Shown: piece by piece, positions 31,878 through 44,049 of the stretch
Layout: each line of letters starts with the position of its first letter
Position numbering within the stretch: position 1 is the stretch's first letter
NCBI GenBank assembly: GCA_946902985.2
Contig: OX336395.1
Coordinates: forward strand, 21,058,708 to 21,122,707
Length of the DNA stretch: 64,000 nucleotides
From: Meconema thalassinum
Taxonomy: Eukaryota > Arthropoda > Insecta > Orthoptera > Tettigoniidae
Direction: 5' to 3'
The notes under the pieces: model-generated
The model's input: the letters and a program-made list of their open reading frames with translations, nothing else
The model's database searches: none
What the model was told of the DNA's origin: nothing
Program-made: the position numbers and the translations under genes

Positions 31878-34800
31878 CCAGACAGTCATCTAACCAAGTA
31901 GCGACCAACGATTTCGCCCAGACCAATGGTTTCGTCCAGACAGTCATCTAACCAAGTAGCAGCCAATGGTTTCGTCCAGACAGTCATCTAACCAAGTAGC
32001 AGCCAAAGGTTTCGTCCAGACAGTCATCTAACCAAGTAGCAGCCAATGGTTTCGTCCAGACAGTCATCTAACCTAGTAGCAGCCAATGGTTTCGTCCAGA
32101 CAGTCATCTAACCAAGTAGCGACCAACGATTTCGCCCAGACCAATGGTTTCGTCCAGACAGTCATCTAACCAAGTAGCAGCCAATGGTTTCGTCCAGACA
32201 GTCATCTAACCAAGTAGCAGCCAATGGTTTCGTCCAGACAGTCATCTAACCAAGAAGCGACCAATGATTTCGCCCAGACCAATGGTTTCGTCCAGACAGT
32301 CATCTAACCAAGAAGCGACCAATGATTTCGCCCAGACCAATGGTTTCGTCCAGACAGTCATCTAACCAAGTAGCGACCAACGATTTCGCCCAGACCAATG
32401 GTTTCGTCCAGACAGTCATCTAACCAAGTAGCAGCCAATGGTTTCGTCCAGACAGTCATCTAACCAAGTAGCAGCCAATGGTTTCGTCCAGACAGTCATC
32501 TAACCAAGAAGCGACCAATGATTTCGTCCAGACCAATGGTTTCGTCCACACAGTCATCTAACCAAGAAGCGACCAATGATTTTGTCCAGACCAATAGTTT
32601 CGTCCAGATAGTCATCTAACCAAGTAGCGACCTATGATTTTGCCTAGACCAATGGTTTCGTCTAGACAGTCATCTAACCAAGTAGCGACCTACGATTTTG
32701 CCTAGACCAATGGTTTCGTCTAGACAGTCATCTAACCAAGTAGCGACCTACGATTTTGCCCAGACCAATGGTTTCGTCCAGACAGTCATCTAACCAAGTA
32801 GCGACCTACGATTTTGCCTAGACCAATGGTTTCGTCTAGACAGTCATCTAACCAAGAAGCGACCAATGATTTCGTCCAGACCAATGGTTTCGTCCAGACA
32901 GTCATCTAACCAAGAAGCGACCAATGATTTCGTCCAGACCAATGGTTTCGTCCAGACCAATGGTTTCGTCCAGACAGTCATCTAACCAAGAAGCGACCAA
33001 TGATTTTGTCCAGACCAATGGTTTCGTCCAGATAGTCATCTAACCAAGTAGCGACCTACGATTTTGCCTAGACCAATGGTTTCGTCTAGACAGTCATCTA
33101 ACCAAGAAGCGACCAATGATTTCGTCCAGACCAATGGTTTCGTCCAGACAGTCATCTAACCAAGAAGTGACCAATGATTTCGTCCAGACCAATGCTTTCG
33201 TCCAGACAGTCATCTAACCAAGAAGCAACCAATGATTTCATCCAGACCAATGGTTTCGTCCAGACAGTTGTCTAACCAAGAAGCGAGCAACGATTTCGCC
33301 CAGACCAATGGTTTCGTCCAGACAGTCATCTAACCAAGTAGCGACCAACGATTTCGCCCAGACCAATGGTTTCGTCCAAACAGTCATCTAACCAAGTAGC
33401 GGCCAATGGTTTCGTCCAGACCAATGGTTTCGTCCAGACAGTCATCTAACCAAGAAGCGACCAATGATTTCGTCCAGACCAATGGTTTCGTCCAGACCAA
33501 TGGTTTCGTCCAGACAGTCATCTAACCAAGAAGCGACCAATGATTTCGTCCAGACCAATGGTTTCGTCCAGATAGTCATCTAACCAAGTAGCGACAAACG
33601 ATTTTGCCCAGACCAATGGTTTCGTCTAGACAGTCATCTAACCAAGAAGCGACCAATGATTTCGTCCAGACCAATGGTTTCGTCCAGACAGTCATCTAAC
33701 CTAGAAGTGACCAATGATTTCGTCCAGACCAATGGGTTCGTCCAGACAGTCATCTAACCAAGAAGTGACCAATGATTTCGTCCAGACCAATGGTTTCGTC
33801 CAGACAGTCATCTAACCAAGAAGCAACCAATGATTTCGTCCAGACAGTCATCTAACCAAGAAGTGACCAATGATTTCGTCCAGACCAATGGTTTCGTCCA
33901 GACAGTCATCTAACCAAGAAGTGACCAATGATTTCGTCCAGACCAATGGTTTCGTCCAGACAGTCATCTAACCAAGAAGCAACCAATGATTTCGTCCAGA
34001 CCAATGGTTTCGTCCAGACAGTTGTCTAACCAAGAAGCGAGCAACGATTTCGCCCAGACCAATGGTTTCGTCCAGACAGTCATCTAACCAAGTAGCGACC
34101 AACGATTTCGCCCAGACCAATGGTTTCGTCCAAACAGTCATCTAACCAAGTAGCGGCCAATGGTTTCGTCCAGACCAATGGTTTCGTCCAGACAGTCATC
34201 TAACCAAGAAGCGACCAATGATTTCATCCAGACCAATGGTTTCGTCCAGACCAATGGTTTCGTCCAGACAGTCATCTAACCAAGAAGCGACCAATGATTT
34301 CGTCCAGACCAATGGTTTCGTCCAGATAGTCATCTAACCAAGTAGCGAGAAACGATTTTGCCCAGACCAATGGTTTCGTCTAGACAGTCATCTAACCAAG
34401 AAGCGACCAATGATTTCGTCCAGACCAATGGTTTCGTCCAGACAGTCATCTAACCTAGAAGTGACCAATGATTTCGTCCAGACCAATGGGTTCGTCCAGA
34501 CAGTCATCTAACCAAGAAGTGACCAATGATTTCGTCCAGACCAATGGTTTCGTCCAGACAGTCATCTAACCAAGAAGCAACCAATGATTTCGTCCAGACA
34601 GTTGTCTAACCAAGAAGCGACCAACGATTTCGCCCAGACCAATGGTTTCATCCAGACAGTCATCTAACCAAGTAGCGACCAACGATTTCGCCCAGACCAA
34701 TGGTTTCGTCCAAACAGTCATCTAACCAAGTAGCGGCCAATGGTTTCGTCCAGACCAATGGTTTCGTCCAGACAGTCATCTAACCAAGAAGCGACCAATG

Positions 34801-37486
34801 ATTTCGTCCAGACCAAAGGTTTCGTCCAGACCAATGGTTTCGTCCAGACAGTCATCTAACCAAGAAGCGACCAATGATTTCGTCCAGACCAATGGTTTCG
34901 TCCAGATAGTCATCTAACCAAGTAGCGACCAACGATTTTGCCCAGACCAATGGTTTCGTCTAGACAGCCATCTAACCAAGAAGCGACCAATGATTTCGTC
35001 CAGACCAATGGTTTCGTCCAGACAGTCATCTAACCAAGAAGTGACCAATGATTTCGTCCAGACCAATGGTTTCGTCCAGACAGTCATCTAACCAAGAAGT
35101 GACCAATGATTTCGTCCAGACCAATGGTTTCGTCCAGACAGTCATCTAACCAAGAAGCAACCAATGATTTCGTCCAGACCAATGGTTTCGTCCAGACAGT
35201 TGTCTAACCAAGAAGCGAGCAACGATTCCGCCCAGACCAATGGTTTCGTCCAGACAGTCATCTAACCAAGTAGCGACCAACGATTTCGCCCAGACCAATG
35301 GTTTCGTCCAAACAGTCATCTAACCAAGTAGCGGCCAATGGTTTCGTCCAGACCAATGGTTTCGTCCAGACAGTCATATAACCAAGAAGCGACCAATGAT
35401 TTCGTCCAGACCAATGGTTTCGTCCAGATAGTCATCTAACCAAGTAGCGACAAACGATTTTGCCCAGACCAATGGTTTCGTCTAGACAGTCATCTAACCA
35501 AGAAGCGACCAATGATTTCGTCCAGACCAATGGTTTCGTCCAGACAGTCATCTAACCTAGAAGTGACCAATGATTTCGTCCAGACCAATGGGTTCGTCCA
35601 GACAGTCATCTAACCAAGAAGTGACCAATGATTTCGTCCAGACCAATGGTTTCGTCCAGACAGTCATCTAACCAAGAAGCAACCAATGATTTCGTCCAGA
35701 CAGTTGTCTAACCAAGAAGCGACCAACGATTTCGCCCAGAGCAATGGTTTCGTCCAGACAGTCATCTAACCAAGTAGCGACCAACGATTTCGCCCAGACC
35801 AATGGTTTCGTCCAAACAGTCATCTAACCAAGTAGCGGCCAATGGTTTCGTCCAGACCAATGGTTTCGTCCAGACAGTCATCTAACCAAGAAGCGACCAA
35901 TGATTTCGTCCAGACCAAAGGTTTCGTCCAGACCAATGGTTTCGTCCAGACAGTCATCTAACCAAGAAGCGACCAATGATTTCGTCCAGACCAATGGTTT
36001 CGTCCAGATAGTCATCCAACCAAGTAGCGACCAACGATTTTGCCCAGACCAATGGTTTCGTCTAGACAGCCATCTAACCAAGAAGCGACCAATGATTTCG
36101 TCCAGACCAATGGTTTCGTCCAGACAGTCATCTAACCAAAAAGCGACCAACGATTTTGACCAGACCAATGATTTCGTCCAAACAGTCATCTAACCAAGTA
36201 GCGGCCAATGGTTTCGTCCAGATCAATGGTTTCGTCCAGACAGTCATCTAACCAAAAAGCGACCAGCGATTTCGCCCAGACCAATGGTTTCGTCCAAACA
36301 GTCATCTAACCAAGTAGCGCCCTATGGTTTCGCCCAGACCAATGGTTTCGTCCAGACAGTCATCTAACCAAGTAGCGACCAACGATTTTGCCCTGACTAA
36401 TGGTTTCGTCTAGACAGTCATCTAACCAAGAAGCGACCAATGATTTCGTCCAGACCAATGGTTTCGTCCAGACAGTCATCTAACCAAGAAATGACCAATG
36501 ATTTCGTCCAGACCAATGGTTTCGTCCAGACAGTCATCTAACCAAGAAGCGACCAACGATTTTGGCCAGACTAATTGTTTCGTCCAGACAGTCATCTAAC
36601 CAAGAAGCGACCAACGATTTCGTCCAGACCAATGGTTTCGTCCAGACAGTCATCTAACCAAGAAGCGACCAACGATTTCGTCCAGACCAATCGTTTCGTC
36701 CAGACAGTCTTCTAACCAAGAAGCGACCAATGATTTCGTCCAGACCAATGGTTTCGTCCAGACAGCCATCTAACCAAGAAGCGACCAACGATTTCGTCCA
36801 GACCAATGGTTTCATCCAGACAGTCATCTAACCAAGAAGCGACCAATGGTTTCGTCCAGACAGGCGTCTAACCACGAAGCGACCAATGGTTTTGTCCAGA
36901 CAGTCATCTAACCAAAAAGCGACCAACGATTTCGTCCAGACCAATGGTTTCGTCCAGACAGTCATCTAACCAAGAAGCGACCAACGATTTCGTCCAGACC
37001 AATCGTTTCGTCCAGACAGTCATCTAACCAAGAAGCGACCAATGATATCGTCCAGACCAATGGTTTCGTCCAGACAGTCATCTAACGAAGAAGCGACCAA
37101 CGATTTCGTCCAGACCAATGGTTTCATCCAGACAGTCATCTAACCAAGAAGCGACCAATGGTTTCGTCCAGACAGACGTCTAACCACGAAGCGACCAATG
37201 GTTTTGTCCAGACAGTCATCTAACCAAAAAGCGACCAACGATTTTGGCCAGACTAATGGTTTCGTCCAGACAGTCATCTAACCAAGAATCGACCAACGAT
37301 TTTGTCCAGACCAATGGTTTCGTCCAGACAGTCATCTAACCAAGAAGCGACCAACGATTTCGTCCAGTCCAATCGTTTCGTCCAGACAGTCATCTAACCA
37401 AGAAGCGACCAACGATTTCGTCCAGACCAATGGTTTCATCCAGACAGTCATCTAACCAAGAAGCGACCAATGGTTTTGTCCAGGCA
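31878..37486. repeat. 5.6-kb modular minisatellite
   Basis: Built from two modules: an 18-bp one (CAATGGTTTCGTCCAGAC and variants) and a 22-bp one beginning AGTCATCTAACCAAG. One of each gives 40-bp units (left edge); two 18-bp plus one 22-bp module give 58-bp units, which dominate. Longer blocks recur at about 500-750 bp, marked by the variant CAGTTGTCTAACCAAGAAGC near 33265, 34018, 34588, 35195 and 35700. Open frames inside are by-products of the repeat. It lies in intron 1. Confidence 0.95.
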
Positions 37487-37789
37487 TCCACTATAGTTCA
37501 TCAGTCGCCAAACCTCGCTACAGGGGATTGCGGTAGAATGAAGTTGGCACCATTGCCGCATAAAAGCATTATTTACAAATACAAATAATACACCAACGCC
37601 CTATTACTTCTTTTCTCACATAATTACAGCGGTACGTGTGTCGTCTGGTGTATTTTGTATCGGATATGTTGGCAATGTGTGCATCTCATTGTGAGCAGTT
37701 TCCCATAATATCCAGTGCAGAAGTGATCATGGTTAGTAGTTATAATTGATAGTGTTCCCGCAAAAGCAGAAATAAGGTATCAAAATTTA
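37487..37789. other. Intron 1 sequence, nothing recognised
   Basis: No ORF or repeat seen between the minisatellite and the mariner. Confidence 0.35.
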
Positions 37790-37791
37790 TA

Positions 37792-38652
37792 AGGTACGTT
37801 CAAAAAGTAATGAACCGGAGGCATAATTACAGAAACCAGTACCTGTATGTTAGAAGTATTGGCCCTGGCTGTTGAGGCACTTGTCCCACTGTGACATGAG
37901 GCGGGGAATGGCTGTCTCATAAAATTCCCTGGGCTGCGATGTGATCCAGTTCCGCACGTACAGCTGGACGTCGGCGTCCGAGGTGAATCGTTGGCCCCAC
38001 AGAGTCCTTTTTAGGGGACCAAACATGGCGTAATCACGGGGAGAGAGGTCTGGACTGTATGGAGGGTGGCCGAGAAGCTCCCATTTGAATTTCTGCAGGA
38101 GTGCCCCGACTGTGTTGGCCGTATGAGGTCGTGCATTGTCGTGGAGCGACCACGGCGCTATGGCGTTCACTGTCACTCGGCGGTCCTGGGTAATGAGTGC
38201 ATCAACCAGCTGGACGTTGTCATCGGTAATGCAGGGGGGTGTCCCAGACCGGGCATCATCGGCTAACGACACCCGTCCTTCCCTGAAGCGCTTGTGCCAC
38301 GCCTTGACCCTTGCAAGGGACATGCAGTGTTCGCCATACACTTGTGACATTCGGCGATGAATGTCCGTTCCCCCTACTCCTTCCGTTGTCAGAAACCGAA
38401 CAACACCTCTTTGCTCTTCGCTTGACGCCTCCATGTCACTGTTTGCAATGCGACTGGCAGCGTTGGACGATTGATGCATGCTGCTGCTCGCTTTGTATAG
38501 TCACGTGACGTGCACGCGTGCCCTCTAGCGACGGGCTGTGACCTTCCACGCTCTGGTCGGAACCACACCTCGTTACACACACGACACGATTAGCTATGTA
38601 GTCACCGGTTTGCGCATTGCAGCCTCCGGCTCGTTACTTTTTGAACGCACCT
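37792..38652 (-). mobile_element. Mariner transposon of a second family, internally deleted
   Basis: Inverted ends of about 28 bp (AGGTACGTTCAAAAAGTAAT, and AGGTGCGTTCAAAAAGTAAC on the other strand) between TA at 37790-37791 and 38653-38654. About 861 bp. Its ends and protein differ clearly from the copies at 1204 and 56712. Confidence 0.9.
37850..38479 (-). pseudogene. Mariner transposase, internally deleted but open
   Basis: A single open frame of 209 codons, against about 345 in intact mariners. The N-terminus has the helix-turn-helix region (EEQRGVVRFLTTEGVGGTDI, ARSGTPPCITD). After DRRVTVNAIAPW the frame passes directly to SLHDNARPHTANTVG, then GHPPYSPDLSPRDYAMFGPL. The segment with the first catalytic Asp is missing, so no catalysis is expected, yet the frame stays open, so a shortened DNA-binding protein could be made. 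Confidence 0.88.
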
Positions 38653-39949
38653 TATATATTGTCAAAATGAAAGCTAAAAGGGGAGTGATACGTCGTGCAC
38701 AAATGAAAGTATTTTTCAGAGATGTTCTTCAAGACTCTCTCCTTACCATGTCCCTGTTCCTTGTTGGCGAAGTATAATAAGTTCTGAAGATTATAAACCT
38801 CAGTCAATATTAATGTGTACTTCTTACTGTACCGGTTTCCTTCCTCAGCGCAAATAATATCAAGAGGAAAGCAAGACTTACAGTAGATGAAAAATTTTAC
38901 CACAAAAGAGGGTTGTTCTCAAGACTATTTCTAAAACATTCATTGTTTAAGGGGAGACTCCACTGCAAAACTTCAATTTTTTTCAAAGAATTTGTATTGG
39001 CTATTTTGGACCCTTGGAGTGTTTTCTCTTAGATCCCTGAAAGATTTAGTTGTATTCAAATTATAAATAAGTCTAAATAATATTTGATATAACTGCATGA
39101 GGGGGGCGTGGCTCACTGACAGCTGTAAAGATAGTATTTTTTGATGTTATCACCATCAAAGACGACCGACCATCTTCTCACCAATCGGATAATCTTTGTT
39201 CCAAAGTTGGCTCTTTGCTTTTCCTTCAAATGTAGTGATTCCTGGTGATAAAAAGCTGAACTAGTGATTTTAACAAACATTTTGTTGAGAGGTAAATTTT
39301 TATAAGTTTGATTTCTAACTTCAATACCAACTTTTGTATCCTAAATATTAACCAATCTCAGTGAAATTTTTGCAGGATGTAGACATGAGTTTAGCATACT
39401 TGCATACTGTACATTAATTTGAAATGATATGCAGTTTCATTGATATTTTATGACATTTATGTATAAATTATTTGAGGGGGGGGGATGGAAATTTGAAAAA
39501 AGAACTAAGGGTAAATAAACAAACATTCTCATAAAATAAATGCACAGAACTCTTAAACTATGTCCTGTTACTGTGTCTGAAGAAATTGAAATGAAAAAAT
39601 TGATATTTCAGTACCAAAAGTTGGTTTTCAAAAATGCCATTAAAAACCACATTAAAAATTAATAATTCAAAAACCATTCAAGTTATGGCCTTCAAACCTT
39701 AGACATTGCTACATCTTTACGTGATATACAAATCACAAAATTAATTTGAAATCAATGCAGTAGGAGAGAAGTTAAATTTTTCAGTGGATTCTAAGAAACA
39801 CATTATAGCCTCCACTAGAATTTTTTTAAATACCACACATCTGTTACAAAAATATGTTAAATGCGAAAGAAATAAATCATGATATAAAACCAGCTTGAAG
39901 GAGGAACAGTGATGTAGGCAAAAATTTTAGGTTAAGATTGAATTTGTCA
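38653..39949. other. Intron 1 sequence, unclassified repeat-like DNA
   Basis: TTAAGGGGAGACTCCACTGC at 38947 looks like the end of a DNA element, but I could not find a matching right end. A 10-base G run is at about 39477-39486. No ORF of note. Confidence 0.35.
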
Positions 39950-40481
39950 GAATGGGTCAGGGGCGTAGATACGGGGGGGGGGGACAGAACCACCCCGCCC
40001 CCCTAAGCCCCAGTACTACTAGCAAATAACAGTTTTGATTTGAGAGCTATACCAAAATATTATGACATTTTTCAGTACTGTCAGAACACAACAAGATCAG
40101 AGTCTTCTCTTATCTAGCAGGCAGTGATAAATTTGAAGTGCGCTGTTCACGTACACTCGCCTCATTCTCATTTTGAAAAACAGTACATTCCTCTAAGACT
40201 TAACTAGATTGCTGGATTACTACTGCCATTAAATGGGTGAATAGTACATTTTGGTTTTATTTTATCATTTGAAACTTTTGAGGTTATTCACGATACAGTC
40301 ATTATACAGCACCGTTGTCTGTTAATCTGCTTTGTTGAACGTAAATCATTATGCAAACGTATCGCAGTACAATATCTTTTCTCAACCGTTTTCAAAGAAC
40401 TTTCTTAATTCGAATTTTTGGATAATTCGAATTTTCTTACTGGTCCCTTAAGGTTCGAATTATCAAAGTTGCACCGCATTA

Positions 40482-41836
40482 GGTACGGCGGGGCTAATTC
40501 GCCCACGGGGCTTTCCCGCTCAAAATAAGCTTGACGTTGCACTGAGCAGCCACCTTGCTCAGCTGATATCGCCCTTTGTGTTCATTGCGACCCTCGGTCT
40601 CTGTGCTACTACATCTATCGTTTGTTTGAAAGTGACAGCTTGAGTGTTGAGTAAAACAAAGGGAGAATACTGCAAGGTACGTTGTTTATGTTGTGGAATT
40701 TGTCGTCATTAAGAATTTGTGCTTGCAACTTAAGGATTAGTGTCCAGAGTAAGGGCTTTGTTTTTCCCGGAAGTGAGGGGCCTGGCAGTCTGAAGGTTAA
40801 GTTACATCTGGACGTAGCAGGTAGCGCGTTTCCTTGGTCACAGCCAACACAAGACGCGCTATTGTAAATTCCAGTATTTGGGGCTACTCCGCCCAGAAAT
40901 ATGGGGGCTACTCCGCTCAGCCAAGACTTCTCTCTTGTTATAATATTGAAACCAAATTATTTCAGATAGCAGATTAGTATCTCTTTCTTGTTACGTTAGA
41001 GATGGTACGGACGTATAAAAGGAAAGGGCCAGTTCGAAAATGGACGGAAGAAGATATTGACCGAGCTATTTCAAGAGTATTACGAGGCGATGTGAGCATG
41101 AGAGGTGCAGCTGTACTATTCAATGTGCCTTATTTAACACTTAAAAATCGTGTTCATTTGCGTAAACGACAAGAACCATTAGAGAAAATCATAGTAGACA
41201 AACCACCGGGTCATCCCACATCATTTAGTATGCAAGAGGAGACGGATTTAGCTTCCCGACTAAAATGCTTGGCAGCAAGAGTATTTGGATGCACACCAGA
41301 ACAGATTCGAAGGGCAAAACGGAGCTTAAAATTTGATAAGGCCCGTAAAGAAAAAATTGCCAAAAACATTTTCGAGACATTTGCAAGACAAATGACCGGG
41401 ACCTTCAATCCGTACGACCAAAAGACGTTGACAAGGAAGAAACACCATGTGGATTTTGTAGCGTAACTTTTTATACCAATCAGTCATCATTAAAGGGTGG
41501 TTGGATTCAATGCAAAGACTGTGAAACTTGGTATCATGACATGTATGTTGGGGCTAGAGGAAGGAAAAACTTCATTTGTGGTAAATGCCGTTGAGGAAAG
41601 GACATTAATAGAGTGAGCGAAATAGCCCCTTTAAATTTGTGATTCGTCATTTTTGCTTTGATTTATATTTTATTTCATCAAGCCGTAGTATTGTTATAAC
41701 TGTATTTTGACAACATTCGTATGTAATAAGCAATAAATAAGGCGTGCTTTTCTGTTGGTTCCATCTTAGAAAAATGAATAGTTTTTGATTTATAATGTTT
41801 TCAATTTGAAATGAGCGGAATAGCCCCGCTCTACCC
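40482..41836 (+). mobile_element. Pogo/Tigger-like element, internally deleted
   Basis: Ends GGTACGGCGGGGCTAATTCG and, on the other strand, GGGTAGAGCGGGGCTATTCC, between TA at 40480-40481 and 41837-41838. GGGGCTACTCCGC motifs recur inside near 40880-40920. Carries a broken transposase. Confidence 0.78.
41002..41592 (+). pseudogene. Pogo/Tigger-type transposase, deleted and frameshifted
   Basis: The frame from 41002 starts MVRTYKRKGPVRKWTEEDID and contains a Psq-type helix-turn-helix (AISRVLRGDVSMRGAAVLFN), the usual N-terminal DNA-binding domain. The DDE domain is lost by deletion. Around 41410 a second frame takes over and reads EETPCGFCSVTF, GGWIQCKDCETWYHDMYVG and FICGKCR with a stop, a PHD-like Cys/His finger found at the C-terminus of many insect Tigger proteins. 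A one- or two-base shift separates the parts, so the protein ends early at 41466. Confidence 0.8.
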
Positions 41837-42111
41837 TAATTATTATTTAACGTGACGAAAATAAATTTAAGTCTTTGATAGTACTATAGGCCTATCTATT
41901 TCACTTGTAAGTCATTCCTGATATCTTTACAGACAAGACTGGATGGATTAGCCCTTCTGTCAATTCATCGTTCAGAACCTGTGACGCCAATGGAGGTTTT
42001 GGATAACCTTACCAGAAAAAAGAAGTTTTAAAACTCCAGCCACCCAAGAATTCGATGGTGAAAGGACCGATCCCCCCAGTCACAAATATTATCTACGGCC
42101 CTGGAAAGGGT

Positions 42112-43059
42112 ATAATCATGTACAAATGTGAAGAAGCTGCGGAATGGTAAATATTCCTATCTGTAGATAGGGCAATATAGGACAGTGGTCTATATGTTAA
42201 ACACCTACTAGTCTATATAAAGAGATTGTAGGCTGTTATCAAAGGTGCTAATAGTTGAAACTTCCAGCCTAATTACAACAACATTTCTTGTACTATCGAT
42301 GTAATATTTCTGAAAGGCAAATATCCTATCTGTCTTCTTAAACTATGGTGCGGGATTTTTAAAAAAACTAGTAAATATAACCAAAAATATTAAAATTAAA
42401 CAATAAAATAAAACAAATATACCAATTAAAATAAGATTTAATAAATATAAAATTAAAAATAATAAATAAAGTTAATTTTTAAATTTATTTCAATAGGAAT
42501 AATAACTAAAATCAAAATTAAAATTATAATAAATCAAATAAAAATTAGAGCTGAAGTGAAAATTTAAATAAAAACAATTCAAATGTAAATGAGAAAGATG
42601 CAATCTGCCCTATAAAGGGTTAAGGGGAGGAACTACGAGGTCATCTGCCCCTCTCCTTGCTTTGACACAAGCTATTTAAGGGTAAGTATATTTCTGAAAG
42701 ATCATGAATCTTTTTGAAATTGCATAATCTTAACAGCACTTTCATGAACAAAACATACTAAAGTAAATTTTGAGAAACGGATGTGTTGAAATGTAACGCA
42801 AGCCAGCTTTGTACGTAGAAAAGTTCCGAAAACAAGGATAATTTTATATCTAGAAAAATATTTTAATGAGAAATTGCAATCAAAGAATTTTCCACTTTTT
42901 AGTACATTCCATTACTACAGGATTCCTCTTCCATTTGAAGCACTAGCAACCATTTTGGTGTTGTACCTTACCTCTTAGTATCTATCGTCTATCATCATCG
43001 TTGACCAACTCCAGTTTAGAGAAATAATAATCATAATAAGTTTTTCAATTCAAAACAGG
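42112..43059. other. AT-rich intron 1 sequence
   Basis: 42355-42575 is extremely A-rich on this strand. A hairpin tail GGGGAGGAACTACGAGGTCA lies at 42624-42643. No gene recognised. I considered a mitochondrial insertion for the A-rich part but could not support it. Confidence 0.4.
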
Positions 43060-43429
43060 TCAATAGTTCTAACATACACAGTACATCAGGTATATACAGA
43101 TTATATTGTGATAATTGCCAAGCGGACTATATAGGTCAAACAGGACGTAATTTTAGCATTCGTTATGCTGAGCATTTAAACGTGATTAAGCATAGGAAGT
43201 TTTCGGCAATGGGAACACATATGTTGGAGACTGGCCATAAATTCAATAACATTGAAAAAGATGAAATTTTGCACTACGAGAATAAAGGATCCGTCATGAG
43301 CATCCTGGAACAAATTGAGATAAACACGGCTCAAAGAGTCAATCCGTCCCATAATTTAAACGAGATTAATTTCGAAGCAAACGTCTTGTACGACACTTTG
43401 ATTGAGACTATTACAAACAAAAGAAATTA
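43060..43429 (+). pseudogene. Penelope-like element, GIY-YIG endonuclease fragment
   Basis: The frame reads SGIYRLYCDNCQADYIGQTG then RNFSIRYAEHLNVIKH, the GIY-YIG nuclease core with its catalytic Tyr pair, Arg and Glu region, and runs to a stop after ETITNKRN. Penelope-like retroelements carry this nuclease after their reverse transcriptase. The RT is absent, so this is a 5'-truncated remnant. It lies in intron 1, about 470 bases from exon 1, in the opposite orientation to the host gene. Confidence 0.85.
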
Positions 43430-43902
43430 AGCCAAATCGGCTGAGCATCTATCCAGAGACTCATAATTATATATGTTCTAGTTTATCAGTAGCTAGTAAC
43501 AATAGTTATAACTTATTTCCGAGTCCACTACGTATCTTCATGCAGTCGTTCTAGCACGAGGTTGCGCCACTTCACATGCAGCTACGACCTCACATGACTC
43601 GCGTCAGTGTGAGGTAGCAGCTTACAGCAGTTTCATGTTTTTCACTTACACATTTAGGACAATCACTTAAAATTTCTTTGTAGTTTCTCAGATTTGCTCG
43701 CTGTTCAATTGGGTTAACATTATATTAGGAGATAACATACAACATTTTCAAAGTTAATACAATCAGGCATAGGCCTACAGACACTCCAATGGACTTTGGA
43801 GTATTTTTACAACATAATTTTATTATGAACCATTCTTTATTCATGGAATTTGATTACAAAAACTGTAATAAGTCAAGTGACTGATGGAGACAGTGCACTT
43901 AC
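43430..43902. other. Intron 1 sequence next to exon 1
   Basis: No ORF or repeat end recognised; includes the donor-side start of intron 1. Confidence 0.4.
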
Positions 43903-43974
43903 CACATGTGAGTACTCCTCTGTGTCCGGCAGCCATTCCGTCTCACACTTGATGAACTGTGGCTGCTCCATCAT
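43903..43974 (-). CDS. C2H2 zinc-finger protein, first coding exon
   Basis: A 72-base exon whose two consecutive ATG codons follow directly after a splice acceptor (CTTGTTGTAG|ATGATGG), so at least one 5' UTR exon must lie further upstream (above 43974). It encodes 24 residues starting MMEQPQFIKCETEWLPD and ends at a consensus donor (GTG|GTAAGT) in phase 0. N-termini of the form MxQPxFIKCE-xxW-xxDTEE are typical of insect C2H2 zinc-finger families, which supports joining it to the exons at 25466, 13558 and 26. The start choice is the first ATG; the second, one codon later, would serve equally well. Confidence 0.78.
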
Positions 43975-44049
43975 CTACAACAAGATGGCAACGTGGACAT
44001 GTTATTTTATGAAATCACATATCATCAGGAGTATGTATTAAAAGAGTAG

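Larger units (their letters stand above)
39958..42103 (+). mobile_element. hAT-type element remnant hosting a Tigger
   Basis: Ends CAGGGGCGTAGATACGGGG and ATTATCTACGGCCCTG, flanked by GAATGGGT (39950-39957) and GAAAGGGT (42104-42111), an 8-bp duplication with one mismatch. At 41941-42031 the plus strand reads RLDGLALLSIHRSEPVTPME and ends LTRKKKF and a stop, a hAT transposase C-terminus. A Tigger-like element occupies 40482-41836. Confidence 0.72.

Noticed and set aside
35878..36193. Open frames on both strands inside the minisatellite
   Set aside because: They arise because the 18/22-bp modules lack stops in some frames; the peptide is just the repeat translated.
31878..37486. CRISPR-like array
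   Set aside because: No unique spacers between repeats; the modules are contiguous tandem repeats in an animal genome.
38947..39800. Complete TTAA-flanked DNA transposon
   Set aside because: Only a left-end-like TTAAGGGGAGACTCC was seen; no matching right end.
42355..42575. A-rich stretch as a mitochondrial DNA insertion
   Set aside because: One reverse frame looked hydrophobic under mitochondrial code, but I could not match it to any mitochondrial gene.
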